Shown here: in pieces, positions 43,004 through 52,119 of the stretch
Position numbering within the stretch: position 1 is the first letter of the stretch
Layout: each line of letters starts with the position of its first letter
NCBI GenBank assembly: GCA_965223105.1
Contig: OZ244987.1
Coordinates: 5,642,001 to 5,706,000 of the forward strand
Reading direction: 5' to 3'
Length of the DNA: 64,000 nucleotides
From: JABDMH01 sp965223105
Lineage (GTDB): Bacteria > Bacteroidota > Bacteroidia > Chitinophagales > Saprospiraceae
Notes under the pieces: model-generated
What the model was told of the DNA's origin: nothing
The model's input: the letters and a program-made list of their open reading frames with translations, nothing else
Database searches by the model: none
Translations under genes and position numbers: made by a program

Positions 43004-44077
43004 CTATTCAATAAGACCTAGATTCTTAGCCCGATTCTTCCATATCTTTCGAGCCACCTTTTGAAGATCTTCCACTGCATCTGTTTCATCCATGATCTCC
43101 ATACCCAATAATGTCTCCAACAGGTCTTCCATAGTGACCAGACCGGCTACTGAGCCAAAATTATCCACTACCAAAGCAATGTGTGCCCGGTTTTTGGTCA
43201 AGTGCTCAAAAAGGAGTTGAAGATGCATCTGGTCATCCACAACGTGGATGGGACGTTTAATGTCTCTCAGCATAACTTCATAGCGATCTTCTGCAAGCTG
43301 CTCTAAAACCTCATCCTTAAGCACCAATCCCGTAACATTATCGGAAGTGTTTTGATAAATGGGTATTCGAGAAAATCGAAGTTCGGGGTGAGATTCATGA
43401 AATTCCTTGCATGTCTGGGATTCTTCTGCCGACACAATCACAGTGCGTGGGGTCATGATGTCGCGCACTGTTAAGTCCTTCAATCTTAGCAGATTGCGAA
43501 TGATCTTAGATTCACTTTGATCAAGGGCACCACTCTCTGCTCCTACATCTGCCATAGCCGTAAAATCTGCCCGGCTCAATATACTCTTGGATTTGTCCCG
43601 CTTCAAATTCCTGGTGATGAGTTGACTGATCCAAACCAGTGGATAAAGAATAAAAATCAGAATACGTAACGTAAAAACTGTAAAGGGTGTAAGGGTCTTC
43701 CAAAAATTAGCACCCAAGGTCTTGGGAATGATTTCCGACAAAATCAGTATCGCCAGGGTCATTAATCCAGCCACCACTGACTCATAGCTCAGATGTAATC
43801 CAAAGAGATCAAAGTAGTTGCTTCCGTACAGTTTTCCAGCTTGAGCACCCACTCCTATAGCACCTACTGTATGTGCTATGGTATTGAGCGTAAGGATCGC
43901 TGATAATGGCCGGTCAATGTCCTTCTTAAATTCCGATAATTGATGACCCAATGCGCTACCCTCCATGAGCCGTCCTCTCACATAGGAAGGGGTGATACTC
44001 AACAACACCGCTTCAAGTACCGAGCACAAAAAAGAAAAGGCGATGGAGAAAATGAAAAAGAATAGTAATAGACCCAT
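43004..44077 (-). CDS. CNNM/HlyC-CorC-type membrane protein (DUF21 plus CBS domains)
   Basis: A 357-residue protein. An N-terminal DUF21/CNNM transmembrane domain (~1-150) has helices starting LLLFFFIFSIAFSFLCSVLEAV and contains LNTIAHTVGAIGVG (~64-77) and LSEIIPKTLGA (~113-123). Residues ~200-330 are a pair of CBS domains (DIMTPRTVIVSA; GSVAGLVTMEDLLETLLG). The C-terminal CorC/HlyC domain of longer homologues is missing, and the protein ends shortly after the second CBS. Family members transport or sense Mg2+ or Co2+ ions. Single gene. Confidence 0.85.
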   Translation of the reverse strand: MGLLLFFFIFSIAFSFLCSVLEAVLLSITPSYVRGRLMEGSALGHQLSEFKKDIDRPLSAILTLNTIAHTVGAIGVGAQAGKLYGSNYFDLFGLHLSYESVVAGLMTLAILILSEIIPKTLGANFWKTLTPFTVFTLRILIFILYPLVWISQLITRNLKRDKSKSILSRADFTAMADVGAESGALDQSESKIIRNLLRLKDLTVRDIMTPRTVIVSAEESQTCKEFHESHPELRFSRIPIYQNTSDNVTGLVLKDEVLEQLAEDRYEVMLRDIKRPIHVVDDQMHLQLLFEHLTKNRAHIALVVDNFGSVAGLVTMEDLLETLLGMEIMDETDAVEDLQKVARKIWKNRAKNLGLIE

Positions 44078-44214
44078 AGGCGTAAGTTAGGTATTGCCGT
44101 TTTATTGACCAATCAGGTGCTTAATTCGCTCTCGAGAAACAAAGGTAGGACAAACCCACTGATCACCTGGTTTGATCAATTAGGCTTAATCACCGAAAGC
44201 CAGAGTAAAAAAAT

Positions 44215-44748
44215 CTATTCTACTTCAACGATAGCCTCAATTTCTACCGCAATGTTCCGCGGTAGTGAACCCATTCCCACTGCAGCTCGGGCGTGTTTGC
44301 CATTTTCACCAAAAACCTCAACCATCAGATCAGAAAAGCCATTGATGACTTCGGGGTGATTGCCGAAGTCGGGTGCCGCATTTACCATACCCAGTACCTT
44401 TACAATGCGTTTGACCTTACTCAGGTCACCCAATTCTGCTTTAAGCACAGCCAGTTGATTGATGGCCGTCAATTTGGCGGCTTCATATCCCTGTTCCACG
44501 GTCAGGTCATCTCCTACTTTGCCTGTAATGTACTCTCCATTTTCTTTCCTGGGGCCTTTACCTGCCAAAAAGATGAGGTTGCCCGTTCTAACGGCATTGA
44601 CATAGTTTGCCACTGGAGCGGAAACCTGCGGTAAGGTAATTCCCATCTTCTTCAGTCTGGCTTCTGGATCATTATCTCCGGTCTGAGCTATGGTAACCTG
44701 GGCAGAGGTCATGCCAATAAAGAGTAAAGCACTCAATAAGTATTTCAT
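44215..44748 (-). CDS. RidA (YjgF/YER057c) family protein with signal peptide
   Basis: A 177-residue protein of the RidA superfamily. A Sec-type signal (KYLLSALLFIGMTSAQVTIA) precedes an unusual ~20-residue linker, and the RidA barrel starts near LPQVSAPVANYVNAVRTGN (~39-57). The catalytic arginine block is LPRNIAVEIEAIVEV at the C-terminus. Cytosolic RidA hydrolyses reactive enamine/imine intermediates made by PLP enzymes; here the signal peptide moves it to the periplasm. In this window an exported PLP ammonia-lyase-like enzyme (27241-28851) also exists, so an exported RidA could serve it, but the genes are 15 kb apart (inferred). Confidence 0.85.
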   Translation of the reverse strand: MKYLLSALLFIGMTSAQVTIAQTGDNDPEARLKKMGITLPQVSAPVANYVNAVRTGNLIFLAGKGPRKENGEYITGKVGDDLTVEQGYEAAKLTAINQLAVLKAELGDLSKVKRIVKVLGMVNAAPDFGNHPEVINGFSDLMVEVFGENGKHARAAVGMGSLPRNIAVEIEAIVEVE

Positions 44749-44841
44749 ATTTAATCATTTTTCTTTGATCAAGTGGGTTGCTTGTTCAATCATCCACCGA
44801 AAATAGAAATTAATGTGCAAACTTAAGGAGCACAAATAATG

Positions 44842-44876
44842 TTGACCTATGGATGCAAAAGCCTTTTCTACATTTG
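44842..44876 (+). promoter_or_regulatory. Possible promoter of the M28 peptidase gene
   Basis: TACATTTG at 44869-44876 matches the Bacteroidota -7 consensus TAnnTTTG, with a TTG at 44842-44844. The spacing of 24 bases is longer than the usual ~19-21, so the -33 assignment is weak. It lies 27-39 bases before the candidate start codons at 44904 and 44916. Confidence 0.35.
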
Positions 44877-44915
44877 TCTCTATTCACAAGATGATCCTAT
44901 TTAATGCAAGTAAGT

Positions 44916-47738
44916 ATGCTTAAGCACAAGTACCGATATGGCCTAAGTTTCCTGTTGTTGACGGTTTTTACACCATGGTTATGGGCACAAGGTGAAGGAA
45001 CATTTCTCAGTGGTGTACGTCAGTTAATCTATGAGGGTAAGAGATCCGGAGAAGGATACTTCTCAAAATCCGGGCGGTATCTGATCTTTCAGAGCGAGAG
45101 GGAACCTAGTAATCCCTTCTATCAGATGTATGTCTTGGATTTCGAGACCGGTGATATTGACCTTGTATCTCCCGGTATCGGTAAAACCACTTGCGGTTAT
45201 TTTAATTGGGCTGATGAAAACCAACTCCTCTTCTCATCGAGTCACCATGATCCAGAGGCTGTAGAAAAACAAAAGGCAGAACTCGATTTTCGGGCATCAG
45301 GGCAATCCCGGAGGTATTCCTGGGACTACGAACCAGAAATGGATGTATTCCTACTTGATCGAGAGAAGGAGGACTTGAAAAACCTAACTTCCGCACCTGG
45401 GTATGATGCAGAGGCCTCCTTTTCTCCTGATGGAAAATACATCGCTTTCACTAGCAATCGCCATGCTTTCACTGAAGATGCCTCTGAGGAGATACGCAAA
45501 AAGCTGGCTATTGATCCCTCTGTGTACAATGAAATATACCTCATGCACTCCGATGGATCAGAAGTTCGACGTCTTACACATCACCATGGATATGACGGTG
45601 GGCCATTCTTTTCTCCTGATGGACAGCGCATTATTTGGCGGCGATTTAATACTAAAGGCGACATCGCGGATATTTACACGATGGCAATCGACGGATCAGA
45701 CGTATGTCAACTCACCGATTTCAAATGCATGAGTTGGGCCCCATTTTATCATCCCAGTGGTTCTTATGTAATATTTGCCAGCAATAAATTAGGCTTTGCC
45801 AATTTTGAGCTTTACCTGGTAGATGCGGAAGGTCAAAAGGAACCTATCCAAATTACGTATACCGAGGGATTTGATGGATTGCCGGTTTTTTCTCCGAATG
45901 GCAATCAGCTGGTATGGACCAGCAACCGCACATCTGATGGAGCAGCCCAGCTTTTCATTGCCAACTGGGACCATGGAGCAGCCCTCGAAGCACTTACCAA
46001 AGCCCCTAACCGGACTCAGGGTCACACCTTCAGTGCAGAGGTAACCGAAAAGGATCTGGAAGAGAAGATCTACTATCTGGCGGCAGATGAGCTGCATGGC
46101 CGTATGACTGGATCCGAAGGAGCAGCAAAGGCAGCAGCCTATGCGGTGGATCTATTTTCGCGGTCTGGAGCTAAACCCTTACCATCGTACAACTTCAAAA
46201 TGCCTTTTGACTTCTCGGCAAGGACTCGTGTTGATTCTGCATCGACCTTCCTTCAATATGCCGGGCAAAACTTTACCCTTGGTACCGACTATCACACACT
46301 GCATTTTTCTGAGGCTGGAGAAGTTCAAGGAGAATTGGTTTTTGCAGGATATGGTCTAAACATACCTGATGAAAATGGATACAACAGTTATCTCGGCCTG
46401 AATGTCAAAGGCAAAATCGTCATGATTTTAAAGGAAATCGCAAATTCGGGAGATCCTGAACTTGATAAGCTGGTTAGTCGTTATGGAGCACTGCGTTATC
46501 GAGCTATGTTAGCAAGGGAAGCAGGAGCCATCGGCATCATTGTCGTCGGAGAGCCTTCTGATCAAAAGCCCAGTACAATGGCAGCCAGTGGTGGTATAGT
46601 GGCAGCCAGTATCACGTTGCAAAAAGCTGCGCAGTGGTTCTCCAGTGAAGGTAAAGATCTAGATTCCATTGGCACGACTCTTTCTGATTTTAATCCCCAC
46701 GTTGCCTCATCTTTTCATTTTACTTCTCCCGTGCAGTTATCGATCGGTTTAGTGAAGGAAAGGGCCATTGGACGAAATGTGGTGGCCCATCTCCCCGCAG
46801 CAACACCCTCAGATTCATACATTGTTTTAGGTGCTCATTACGATCACCTTGGCATGGGTGAGACCGGATCTTTACTTGCGGATAACCAGCATGATCAAAT
46901 TCACAATGGTGCCGATGACAATGCGTCAGGGACTGCCCTTATTTTAGAGCTTGCTGAGTACTTGGCATCTCTTAGGGAAGAAAACCCATCGCTATTCACG
47001 CACCATATCCTGTTTGCCCTATGGAGTGGTGAGGAACTTGGTCTGATCGGTTCTTCAGCTTTCTGCGATCAGGTACCCATACCATTAGACAAAGTCAAGG
47101 CTTATCTCAATTACGATATGGTAGGACGGATGAAAGAAAATCGGTTGATTTTACAAGGTCTTGGTTCAGGAGCAGAGTGGAAAAAACTGGTTGAAAAGAA
47201 AAACATTGTCCATGGTTTTCAACTGGTCTTACAGGAAGATCCTTTTCTGCCTACAGATGCAACATCATTCTATAAAAATGGCATACCCATCCTTAGTTTT
47301 TTTACCGGCTTGCATGATGATTATCATCGGCCATCAGACGACGCCGATAAAATAAATTACACCGGGCTATCAAGAATCACCCGATTTTCAGCCGACCTGT
47401 TGATGGAGCTTATGAAGCAAGATATTACTTATCAAAAGGCCGAAATGTCCGCTTCGCAGGCCAACATCCGCGGTTTCAATGTATATCTGGGGACTATACC
47501 GGATTATGCTGCTGAGGTGACAGGAGTTCAACTCAGTGGTGTCCGGCCAGGTGGCCCGGCAGACGGGGCCGGCCTGCAAGCTAGAGATATTCTTATCGAG
47601 CTGGCTGGAAAAGAAATTCAAAACATCTATGACTATACCTATATTCTGGGTGAACTAGAAGTTGGTAAGGAGGTAAAAATGGTCATTCTGAGAGATGGTG
47701 AGAAGATGGAAATTAAGATTGTACCGGGATCGCGGTAG
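44916..47738 (+). CDS. Exported M28 aminopeptidase with TolB-like propeller, PA-like and PDZ domains
   Basis: A ~940-residue exported protein. Numbering from the ATG at 44904 (44916 starts the better signal KHKYRYGLSFLLLTVFTPWLWAQ): a six-bladed TolB/WD40-like propeller (~35-370; SFSPDGKYIAFTSNRH and similar repeats), a protease-associated region (~470-590), the M28 zinc peptidase (~625-820) with metal ligands in GAHYDHLGMG, HNGADDNASGTA, WSGEELGLIG, NYDMVGR and HDDYHRPSDDADK, and a C-terminal PDZ domain (~855-944, VRPGGPADGAGLQARDIL). All five zinc-ligand blocks are intact, so it should be an active aminopeptidase. Function: extracellular or periplasmic peptide digestion. The in-frame ATG 12 bases upstream is the alternative start. 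Confidence 0.9.
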   Translation: MLKHKYRYGLSFLLLTVFTPWLWAQGEGTFLSGVRQLIYEGKRSGEGYFSKSGRYLIFQSEREPSNPFYQMYVLDFETGDIDLVSPGIGKTTCGYFNWADENQLLFSSSHHDPEAVEKQKAELDFRASGQSRRYSWDYEPEMDVFLLDREKEDLKNLTSAPGYDAEASFSPDGKYIAFTSNRHAFTEDASEEIRKKLAIDPSVYNEIYLMHSDGSEVRRLTHHHGYDGGPFFSPDGQRIIWRRFNTKGDIADIYTMAIDGSDVCQLTDFKCMSWAPFYHPSGSYVIFASNKLGFANFELYLVDAEGQKEPIQITYTEGFDGLPVFSPNGNQLVWTSNRTSDGAAQLFIANWDHGAALEALTKAPNRTQGHTFSAEVTEKDLEEKIYYLAADELHGRMTGSEGAAKAAAYAVDLFSRSGAKPLPSYNFKMPFDFSARTRVDSASTFLQYAGQNFTLGTDYHTLHFSEAGEVQGELVFAGYGLNIPDENGYNSYLGLNVKGKIVMILKEIANSGDPELDKLVSRYGALRYRAMLAREAGAIGIIVVGEPSDQKPSTMAASGGIVAASITLQKAAQWFSSEGKDLDSIGTTLSDFNPHVASSFHFTSPVQLSIGLVKERAIGRNVVAHLPAATPSDSYIVLGAHYDHLGMGETGSLLADNQHDQIHNGADDNASGTALILELAEYLASLREENPSLFTHHILFALWSGEELGLIGSSAFCDQVPIPLDKVKAYLNYDMVGRMKENRLILQGLGSGAEWKKLVEKKNIVHGFQLVLQEDPFLPTDATSFYKNGIPILSFFTGLHDDYHRPSDDADKINYTGLSRITRFSADLLMELMKQDITYQKAEMSASQANIRGFNVYLGTIPDYAAEVTGVQLSGVRPGGPADGAGLQARDILIELAGKEIQNIYDYTYILGELEVGKEVKMVILRDGEKMEIKIVPGSR

Positions 47739-48435
47739 GTGGAAATTATTATCTGATTTAAACCAAAAATCCTAAGAAGGCAAACCAAAATTTCACTGCT
47801 CTCCACAACATTCATCACCTCAATTCATTAAATGATAGTGCAAGGAATATGAAATTGAATGAGATCATCGATACCTCATACAACGGATACATGCGCCATA
47901 ATTTCGGTCGATGAGGCCCGCATCATGAAAATTGCCGCTATTGTGTTGCAAAGTGAAGTAATCGGCAAAGTCGCCCGTTGAAACTTCATACTTCTTCCAA
48001 AAGTAAGCTCGACGAACCAAAGAAATCAAATGAGCCATTAGGTAGTCGAGTGCCTGAGGAATGTGCCGAAAAGGAGGTTTCATTAGTCGCCCGGAAATTG
48101 GGAGATAACCAAAGTCCGTCGCCACCTTCCAAGGTGCCGGTACAAAGGATACTTCCAAGAATCTCTTCATGCCCTTACCTGTCTGTTTTAGAAACTTTCA
48201 ATAATTAGCTCAACGATCTTTCTTGGTTGTTTTGTAGCCATATTCACATGTATCAGATACCTGTACTCACGCATCATCTTAACAAATCGAACAAGTGCAT
48301 CGCTGTAATGTCGCTCGGAAAAATCAGACTAGGTAAAGTTGTGAATAGGCTGCCAGGAGGAACCTTATTGATTGGAGACCGTTGCAAAAAAAAATCATGC
48401 AATTGGAAATGGCGGTCAGCAGTCGTTCAAAATAC
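47739..48435. other. Intergenic region without a supported gene
   Basis: Almost 700 bases. Two short overlapping frames (47865-48170 minus, 101 codons; 47978-48208 plus, 76 codons) are open, but neither protein looks like a known family or has normal composition, and neither has a clear start context. It may hold a decayed gene. No repeat copy A/B/C or terminal inverted repeats were found in it. Confidence 0.5.
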
Positions 48436-49881
48436 TTATTTGGCAAACTTAATCGATACAAAATCTGACTGACCTGTGGGAATATGCAGGAAATACAAAC
48501 CACTGGGCAATGCTCCAATACTTATCATTCCCTGTCTGATGAAAGATTCCTGGATGTGGCGACCGGTAATATCGACCACTCTCACTACGCGATGGTAGTT
48601 GACATCTTTTCCAGTAATTTCAACCGGACCGGTGGTAGGATTTGGAAAGACTTGAATATCTTCGTTGGTGAGGTTACGCACATTGGTCTGTATTGGATCG
48701 ATGGCGTACACCTCGACACGACCTTGATTGCTATCCCCTACATCACTCCCGGGAATGCCGACTGCAAAAGTCTGTCCTTCAGCAGATAAGTCTACAGACC
48801 ATCCAAAGGATTCTCCAACCGCTCCTTTCACCTCATCAAATACTGGCTGCCAATCCTTTCCATCGTAGTCATAAACCGCAACAGTCCCTGGCCTAGGTGG
48901 ATTATCAGAGCCCAAAGCTCCCACAATGACGCGATTCCCATCTCCTGAAATATCCACATCCGCACCTGAAGAGGCACTACTCTCAATGCTAAGGTTCTGT
49001 CCCAGCTGCATCCACTGTGCACCTTGATACTCGTAAATGCTCACTTTGCCATCGCCAAGTGGTGCTCCAACCGCCAGGTGGGTCCCATCGGCTGATAGTG
49101 CCACCGAATAGCCGGTTAAATCCTGCCCCCCGAAGATGGGTTCTCCCAGCATTTCCCAATCATCCCCGTCGATGGTGTAAACCCTCACCTCTCCTGTGCC
49201 CGGATTATCCAATGCTGTGGGGATGCCTACCGCCATGATAGACCCATCAAAGGACAGGTCCAGTCCCCGGCCTAATTGCCCAAATGGTGTTGTGCCTGAT
49301 AAGGGAGTTCCTAAAGGCTGCCATTCACCCTCAATCAACTCGAAAGCCTGGACAAAGCCCACATCAGGTTCTGATCCGTCAAATGATATGGCTCCCGCAG
49401 CCAATCTCTTTCCATCACCAGAAAGGGTGACCTTAAATCCAAACAACGTTTCGGGATCGCCCGGTCCGCCTACTGGCATTCCCAATGGAACATAATCAGC
49501 ACCGGATCTGGTGAAGACGTTAAACTGCCCTTCCAAAGTGGTAGGTGAAGTAATAGCCAAGGTCTTCCCATCATCAGATATGTCAATGGAGAATCCGGAG
49601 GAACCACCAATGATTCCCTCTATACTCCATTGAAAAGACCAATCGTCGATGGCATCAGCAAAAACCAAAACAGATCCTTGACTACTGCCTTTAAAAGGAC
49701 CACCCATAGCCACCAGTGAACCATCACCAGAAAGGGTTACACTCATTCCCATTTGCTCACCGGCTTCACTACCCAGCAAGTCGTTGCCCACTTGAACCTG
49801 AGCTAACATCGGCGAAAATGGAATCAACAGCAACAGCTGCAGCAGTAGAATCATTCTGACGAGTAGAGATTTTATTTCCAT
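48436..49881 (-). CDS. Secreted FG-GAP/Kelch-like repeat protein with T9SS sorting domain
   Basis: A ~481-residue secreted protein; ATG 49881 (frame opens at 49896) gives a signal peptide rich in Leu that ends near MLAQ. The body is a row of six to seven repeats of about 50 residues with the pattern G-x-S-V-x-LS-x-DG-xx-LAVG-P...G-V-VY...W...G (for example GYSVALSADGTHLAVGAPLGD, ~265-285 in part), which should fold as a beta-propeller similar to FG-GAP proteins. The last ~80 residues are a type IX sorting domain (VFPNPTTGPVEI ... LPSGLYFLHI). Function is probably adhesive or structural on the surface. Confidence 0.85.
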   Translation of the reverse strand: MEIKSLLVRMILLLQLLLLIPFSPMLAQVQVGNDLLGSEAGEQMGMSVTLSGDGSLVAMGGPFKGSSQGSVLVFADAIDDWSFQWSIEGIIGGSSGFSIDISDDGKTLAITSPTTLEGQFNVFTRSGADYVPLGMPVGGPGDPETLFGFKVTLSGDGKRLAAGAISFDGSEPDVGFVQAFELIEGEWQPLGTPLSGTTPFGQLGRGLDLSFDGSIMAVGIPTALDNPGTGEVRVYTIDGDDWEMLGEPIFGGQDLTGYSVALSADGTHLAVGAPLGDGKVSIYEYQGAQWMQLGQNLSIESSASSGADVDISGDGNRVIVGALGSDNPPRPGTVAVYDYDGKDWQPVFDEVKGAVGESFGWSVDLSAEGQTFAVGIPGSDVGDSNQGRVEVYAIDPIQTNVRNLTNEDIQVFPNPTTGPVEITGKDVNYHRVVRVVDITGRHIQESFIRQGMISIGALPSGLYFLHIPTGQSDFVSIKFAK

Positions 49882-50137
49882 ATTCATTTGAATCAATAAA
49901 GTGCAATCCTCTCCTGGTCAGGATAAAAGTAGTAAAAAGGTTGATGGAGAGAAGAGCTCCGATGGTGATGACTCCCGGGGGATTTCTGGCAACATTGACC
50001 AACACTAATGAAACCTGATAAAACTCAAGCCTATTTAATGATCTCCTATCTACGATATGGAAAATAACTCAGCCCTTACATTGCCAGCACGTTGGTCTTT
50101 CATATCTTCTGCACTCTAACCATTAAAATAAAAAGCG

Positions 50138-50314
50138 ATGAGTCAACTAAAAACACAAGCTCCCAAACAATCTACGGTCCTGATTAGTGTCATTCTGGTA
50201 CTGCTGGGGTTTTTTGGATCTCTGATTTCACCAACCCTTGCTGATAATGGAGATTGGTTCCTACTGGTAGGATTCATTCTACTGTTGCTCGGTGTTTTTG
50301 TGAAGGGCCTCTAG
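50138..50314 (+). CDS. 58-residue small membrane protein, copy 1
   Basis: A short open frame: MSQLKTQAPKQSTVLISVIL, then a first helix (~14-31), SPTLADNGDW, and a second helix (~41-56) ending VKGL. Two hydrophobic helices joined by a short acidic loop predict a hairpin in the inner membrane. It is nearly identical to a second gene at 56745-56921: 56 of 58 residues match, while 29 codons differ, 27 of them synonymously. That pattern is strong evidence that both are real, constrained genes. There is no homologous known family I can name. It starts 180 bases before the membrane-protein/winged-helix pair. Confidence 0.85.
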   Translation: MSQLKTQAPKQSTVLISVILVLLGFFGSLISPTLADNGDWFLLVGFILLLLGVFVKGL

Positions 50315-50493
50315 CATTCATTCACTCCAAAAAGCCGTTTTCGAGCTGGCACAATGCTGCTTGGGCTTTCAGAAGCTTCATGCGAGCAGCTCAATATTAC
50401 ATTCAACAATTCATACTTTGGCCTTCCTTTGGGTTTGATACCGTTTGCTATTGTTTCCTAGATTTATTTACTTTGTATTTCAAAGTACTTTCT

Positions 50494-51108
50494 ATGAAAG
50501 AACAATACATCGAAGATCTGAAAGAGATCAGGGACATCATGCATCGATCCACCCGGTTCATTTCACTAAGTGGTCTTTCCGGCATGGCGACAGGCCTTAT
50601 AGCCCTAACAGCTGCCTACCTGGCCTACAAGATTATTTTCGAAGGTCAAGATTATCTTGTTAACCAAGCTGTTGAACTGCCCATCAGCGTACTAACATCT
50701 TTACTGATTACTGCCATTGGTACATTGATTTTAGCAGCAGCAGCGGCCATCTTCTTTACCACCAGAGAAGCTCGAAAGCGAAACCAACGCATATGGGATC
50801 ACCAATCCAAGAGATTGGTTACGAGTTTGTCATTCTCACTGGTTCCGGGTGGACTGGTCTGCTTACTGCTTTTGCTCAAAGGATATGTCGGATTGGCAGT
50901 TCCTCTAACGCTGATCTTTTACGGACTGGCATTGGTGAATAGCAGCCGATATACACTTGATGAGATAAGAAGCTTGGGAATTGCCGAGATCATACTGGGG
51001 TTAATTGCCGTGCAGTTTATCCATCTTGGCCTGGCGCTGTGGGCGCTGGGATTTGGTGTCCTTCATATTGTTTATGGTTTCATGGTCTACTGGAAATACG
51101 AATCGTGA
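50494..51108 (+). CDS. Multi-helix membrane protein coupled to a winged-helix regulator
   Basis: A 204-residue protein with about six hydrophobic helices. The reading frame opens at 50254, but the first ~80 residues overlap copy 1 of the small protein and are not membrane-like; the ATG at 50494 begins MKEQYIEDLKEIRDIMHRST, a charged helix just before helix 1 (SLSGLSGMATGLIALTAAYL). Its stop overlaps the GTG start of the winged-helix gene (GTGA). This pairing is seen in Bacteroidota and suggests a membrane sensor/antagonist acting with a small transcription regulator, but no function is established. Confidence 0.75.
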   Translation: MKEQYIEDLKEIRDIMHRSTRFISLSGLSGMATGLIALTAAYLAYKIIFEGQDYLVNQAVELPISVLTSLLITAIGTLILAAAAAIFFTTREARKRNQRIWDHQSKRLVTSLSFSLVPGGLVCLLLLLKGYVGLAVPLTLIFYGLALVNSSRYTLDEIRSLGIAEIILGLIAVQFIHLGLALWALGFGVLHIVYGFMVYWKYES

Positions 51109-51413
51109 AGAAACTACTGGAAGATCTGGATAAAGCCTTTGAAAACAGAATTCGACTGTGTGCGATGTCGGCTCTAGTGGTCAACGATTATTTGGATTTT
51201 AATTCATTGAAAGATCTTCTAGGCGTAACCGATGGAAACTTGGCCAGCCACTTAAAATCCCTTGAAAAAAGCAACTACATCAAATTCGAGAAAGAATTCC
51301 TAAATCGGAAGCCGCATACCAAGTACTTTGCCACCAGCCAGGGCAAGGAAGCCTTCAATAAGCATATCCAGGCGATCGAAAAACTTCTCAAAAATGATGG
51401 ATTCAATGACTGA
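51105..51413 (+). CDS. Winged-helix DNA-binding protein (MarR/ArsR-like small regulator)
   Basis: A 102-residue winged-helix protein of the small 'transcriptional regulator' group that follows integral membrane proteins. GTG 51105 was chosen since it overlaps the previous stop by four bases and starts directly before KKLLEDLDKAFENRIRLC. The recognition helix lies in LKDLLGVTDGNLASHLKSLE (~33-52) and the wing in SNYIKFEKEFLNRKPHTKYF. It should regulate its own operon, probably together with the upstream membrane protein. Confidence 0.85.
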   Translation: MKKLLEDLDKAFENRIRLCAMSALVVNDYLDFNSLKDLLGVTDGNLASHLKSLEKSNYIKFEKEFLNRKPHTKYFATSQGKEAFNKHIQAIEKLLKNDGFND

Positions 51414-51546
51414 CTTACTTTCATATTGGACTTGGTTAAGATTGAGCAAACCAGGCAATGGAGATTCTGAGAAAAACCTAGTTAAAGTATTCCACTTTCA
51501 ATAAATAGATGATCGATAAATTCATTTAGCTACAAAATAAAGAAAC

Positions 51547-51831
51547 ATGCAAAAAAAGAGATTTTCATACATTCTATCTGCAGTCTTGCTGCTATTGCTC
51601 GTTCCGTTCATGGCGATGCAATTTACCGACGAAGTCAGTTGGACTTTATTTGATTTTGTGGTGATGGGAATCCTCCTCCTTATTACCGGGCTCACTTGCG
51701 AAATGATATGGAGAAAGGTGAATAAACTTGAGTACAGAATCACTCTTTGTGTGGCGCTGGCAGCCGTATTTCTTCTCATTTGGGCAGAACTGGCGGTCGG
51801 TATTTTTGGAACCCCTTTCAGCGGATCATAG
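51547..51831 (+). CDS. Small membrane protein with three helices
   Basis: A 94-residue protein: an N-terminal basic segment (MQKKRFSY), helix 1 (ILSAVLLLLLVPFMAMQF), helix 2 (FDFVVMGILLLITGLTCEMI), a positively charged loop (WRKVNKLEYR), and helix 3 (ITLCVALAAVFLLIWAELAVG). It lies 133 bases after the winged-helix gene on the same strand. Similar small proteins are encoded across Bacteroidota, without a known role. The start at 51547 follows an A-rich leader typical of the phylum. Confidence 0.75.
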   Translation: MQKKRFSYILSAVLLLLLVPFMAMQFTDEVSWTLFDFVVMGILLLITGLTCEMIWRKVNKLEYRITLCVALAAVFLLIWAELAVGIFGTPFSGS

Positions 51832-52119
51832 CAATCAAACCCGGTATCGATGACATTAGTCAGCACTGCATCCAGACCGCTCCAGTACATCTGGGATCAT
51901 GTGGTGCATAAACATCAACCCAGACCGGAGAGTTGACTCAATGTTTTAGATGGAGCATCATGACTCCGTATATTCCGATCAGCATGCTAAGCATTTAGTT
52001 CGGTATCTATCTCAAGAATAAATTAACTTATTGAGACACTTAGTTGTGCAGTTTTCCCAGTTCCATCATGGGTAAATTGACGACAAAATTCATATGTGAT
52101 TAACACTAAATCAAACGCA

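Noticed and set aside
47865..48170. A 101-codon minus-strand open frame
   Set aside because: No recognised motifs, no start context, unusual composition; perhaps a decayed gene, but not supportable as a feature.
50254..50493. N-terminal extension of the membrane protein at 50494
   Set aside because: It overlaps the small membrane protein gene in another frame and lacks membrane-protein character; the ATG at 50494 is the better start.
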